A program made the position numbers and the translations under genes. 29,810 nt of DNA from Brevundimonas sp. UBA2388 (GTDB lineage: Bacteria > Pseudomonadota > Alphaproteobacteria > Caulobacterales > Caulobacteraceae), in contig DDSO01000086.1 in NCBI GenBank assembly GCA_002343425.1, forward strand, positions 1-29,810. The letters run 5' to 3'. Below are positions 28,020 to 29,810 of this stretch, piece after piece. Under the pieces are notes generated by a model. The model saw only the letters and a list, made by a program, of their open reading frames with translations, searched no databases and had not been told where the DNA came from. The number at the start of each line of letters is the position of its first letter. The first letter of the stretch is position 1.

Positions 28020-28459
28020 CCGACGCCGCCACGCTGAACGCCACGGCCCGCGTCCGCCAGCTGATCGACCTGACCAATCGCCTGACCGCCCGGCTCAGCG
28101 AGGAATCGAAAGTCTTTGAATCGCACCGCCCGCAGGATGCCGCCGCAGCCCTGGCCGGGACCCAGGACCTCGCCAATGCCTACCGTCGCGAGTCGGCCCA
28201 GCTGAAGGCCAATCCGGCCTCGGTCGCCGCCGCGCCCGCCGCTGACCGCGTCGCCCTGATCCGCGCCACCGAGGCCTTCGAGGCGGTGCTGTCGCGTCAC
28301 TCGCGCGCGGTCGAGGCCGCCCGCGTCGTGTCCGAGGGCCTCGTCCAGACCATCGCCGCCGAAGTCGCCGGCCAACGCGGCAGCCCCTCGGCCTACGGCG
28401 CCTCGGGCAAGGCCAACGCCGGCGACAGCCGCGCCGTGGCCTTCAACCGCCAAGCCTGA
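28016..28459 (+). CDS. flbY: FlbY-like flagellar protein (FlgN-type chaperone)
   Basis: 147-residue helical protein beginning MTDAATLNATARVRQLIDLT. Two long amphipathic helices carry LTARLSEESKVFESHRP and VALIRATEAFEAVLSRHSRA. Sequence and position after flgI and flgJ fit FlbY of Caulobacterales, thought to act like the FlgN export chaperone. The last roughly 25 residues (GSPSAYGASGKANAGDSRAV) are loose. It overlaps flgJ by 4 bases (ATGA), so the three genes form one translationally coupled operon. Confidence 0.78.
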   Translation: MTDAATLNATARVRQLIDLTNRLTARLSEESKVFESHRPQDAAAALAGTQDLANAYRRESAQLKANPASVAAAPAADRVALIRATEAFEAVLSRHSRAVEAARVVSEGLVQTIAAEVAGQRGSPSAYGASGKANAGDSRAVAFNRQA

Positions 28460-28517
28460 ACGTCCGTTAAGCCTCTTCGTCGAACCCATATTCATCTCCA
28501 CCGGGTAGCCGGTAGAC

Positions 28518-29810
28518 ATGACGATGAAATCGCGCCTCCTCGGCATGGCCTTCGCGGCAGCCGATACACTGCTGGAACTCGACGCCGATGGGCGGATCGA
28601 CATGGCGCTGGGCGCCGGTCCGTGTCCGCGGGGCGCCACCGCTGAGACCTGGCGCGGCGTTCTGCTGACAGACCTCGTGGGCAAGGCCGGCCAGAAGCCG
28701 TTGATGGACGCCCTCGCGGCGATCCGCCCCAATGAGCGGCCGGCGCCGATCGACGCGCTGATCGCCTGCGATACCGACCGCGTCCGCCGGGCTCGTCTTC
28801 GCCTGTTCCAACTCCCCGACCTCGCGCCCGCCGTGTCCTGCGCCATCACCTATGACGGCGCGCCCTTCACCCTTGCTGTGCCGGAGGCGCCGCCCCTGCT
28901 CAGCGCGGACGGCCTGCTTTCGCGGGTCCGCGGGTCGCTCCTCGCGCCGGATGAGGACGTGGCCGTCGCCTTCGTCGACGTGCCCGGTCTGGCCGCTGCG
29001 GGTGAAGCCCACGAGCGGGCCGCCGCCCGTGTCGCCGCCGTGCTGCAGGCCTCATCCATCGATGGCGCCTCAGCGGCCCGGCTGGCGCCCGAACGGTTCG
29101 CCCTTGTTCGCGCCTCGGACAGCCAGACTGACCTCGCGAGCGAGGTCCGCGACGCCGCCGCCGCCGAAGGCCTGGACCTGGCGGTCCGCGCCACGGAGGC
29201 CGCCCTGTCGGGCTCCGCCCCCGCGGAGTCCACCGTCCGGGCCCTGCGTTTCGCCCTGGAGGCCTGCATCAGGGAAGGCGGGATCGACGGCGCCGGCGCC
29301 GCCTTCTCGGAGAGCCTGAAACGGACCCTCAAGGAAGCCGACCGCTTCCGCACCATGGTCCAGTCGCGCGACTTCGCCCTGCAGTACCAGCCGATCATCG
29401 ACCTCACGACCGGCGTTACCCACCATTTCGAAGCCCTTGCGCGCTTCGGTTCCCGGGGCCCTGCGGACTCCATCCGCCTTGCGGAGGAGCTCGGCCTGAT
29501 CGAGGGCTTCGACCTGGCGGTAGCCGAAAAGGCCCTGCAGCAACTGCGACGTCCCGGCTTCGGTCTGACGCGGATCGCGGTCAATGTCTCGGGCGCCTCC
29601 CTTGGCTCAAACGCCTATGTGGACGGCCTTCTGCGCCTCACCGCCGCCGCCCCGGACATCCGCAACCGGATCCTCATCGAGGTCACCGAAACCGCCGCTG
29701 TTGCCGACATCGAGGCCGCGGGCCGCCGGCTCTCCGCCCTGCGCCGGGCTGGCGTGAAGGTCTGTCTCGACGATTTCGGCGTGGGCGCCGCCTCGCTCGA
29801 CTATCTGCAC
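28518..29810 (+). CDS. EAL-domain protein, possibly c-di-GMP phosphodiesterase (cut by window edge)
   Basis: The frame is open from the ATG at 28518 to the window end (431 residues, incomplete). The N-terminal 270 residues are soluble, with no transmembrane helix and no clear sensor; the part from about 120 to 250 may be a degenerate GGDEF-like or PAS-like domain. The EAL domain starts near residue 284 (RDFALQYQPIIDLTTGVTHH). It keeps FEALARF (EAL motif), NVSGAS, IEVTET and CLDDFGVGAASLDYL, i.e. the Glu, Asn, Glu and Asp-Asp metal residues, so activity is plausible. The flanking flagellar operon suggests a motility role. The Shine-Dalgarno is weak (GGTAG). Confidence 0.87.
   Translation, partial: MTMKSRLLGMAFAAADTLLELDADGRIDMALGAGPCPRGATAETWRGVLLTDLVGKAGQKPLMDALAAIRPNERPAPIDALIACDTDRVRRARLRLFQLPDLAPAVSCAITYDGAPFTLAVPEAPPLLSADGLLSRVRGSLLAPDEDVAVAFVDVPGLAAAGEAHERAAARVAAVLQASSIDGASAARLAPERFALVRASDSQTDLASEVRDAAAAEGLDLAVRATEAALSGSAPAESTVRALRFALEACIREGGIDGAGAAFSESLKRTLKEADRFRTMVQSRDFALQYQPIIDLTTGVTHHFEALARFGSRGPADSIRLAEELGLIEGFDLAVAEKALQQLRRPGFGLTRIAVNVSGASLGSNAYVDGLLRLTAAAPDIRNRILIEVTETAAVADIEAAGRRLSALRRAGVKVCLDDFGVGAASLDYLH

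Overview
The window is a GC-rich chromosomal segment of an alphaproteobacterium of the order Caulobacterales, most likely Brevundimonas or a close relative. The main evidence is a polar organizing protein PopZ gene, the flagellar checkpoint gene fliX placed divergently from flgI, an flgI-flgJ(cheL)-flbY operon behind a sigma-54 promoter, a direct-repeat SOS box of the alphaproteobacterial type (GTTC-N7-GTTC), and several housekeeping promoters of the Caulobacter type. Genes are packed tightly. No gap exceeds 300 bases; the longest are about 207 bases (10725-10931 and 11607-11813). No integrase, transposase, rRNA operon or CRISPR array is visible. Both window edges cut genes (tsf at the left, an EAL-domain gene at the right).

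Layout. 1-1373: translation genes rpsB and tsf on the minus strand. 1535-2917: a secreted intradiol-dioxygenase-like protein divergent from a cytochrome b561. 2930-7240: helicase hrpB (minus) and an APC-family amino acid permease (plus) with a strong terminator. 7286-9079: tRNA-Leu(TAG), then a radical SAM gene of the PA0069/spore-photoproduct-lyase-like type behind a perfect SOS box, overlapping a DUF559 endonuclease-fold gene bracketed by inverted copies of a 50-base double-hairpin repeat. 9076-10724: an RlmD/RumA-type RNA methyltransferase with a small unknown partner. 10932-11606: a glycine-zipper envelope protein. 11814-18393 (all minus): pcm-like, tolC-like, popZ, valS, tlyA. 18533-20341: tRNA-Cys and a poorly known cluster (membrane-anchored LuxR-type HTH protein, an ORF overlapping it in another frame, and small unknown or membrane proteins). 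20432-25812: a SpoU/TrmH methyltransferase, tRNA-Asn, a lipoprotein, a LOG-family nucleosidase, a small exported Cys protein, gltX, a secreted protein and a dksA-type gene. 25999-28459: fliX and the flgI operon. 28518 to the end: an EAL-domain protein.

How the genes connect. Much of the window serves translation: EF-Ts, S2, two aminoacyl-tRNA synthetases, three tRNAs and three RNA methyltransferases, plus DksA for the stringent response. A second theme is polar and flagellar cell biology: PopZ at the pole, FliX with FlgI, FlgJ and FlbY in flagellar assembly, and possibly c-di-GMP turnover by the EAL protein. The most unusual parts are the SOS-box radical SAM gene with a C-terminal sliding-clamp-like motif, the DUF559 gene framed by structured inverted repeats (with a related third element at 11759-11806), and the LuxR-type gene in which two reading frames both look coding.
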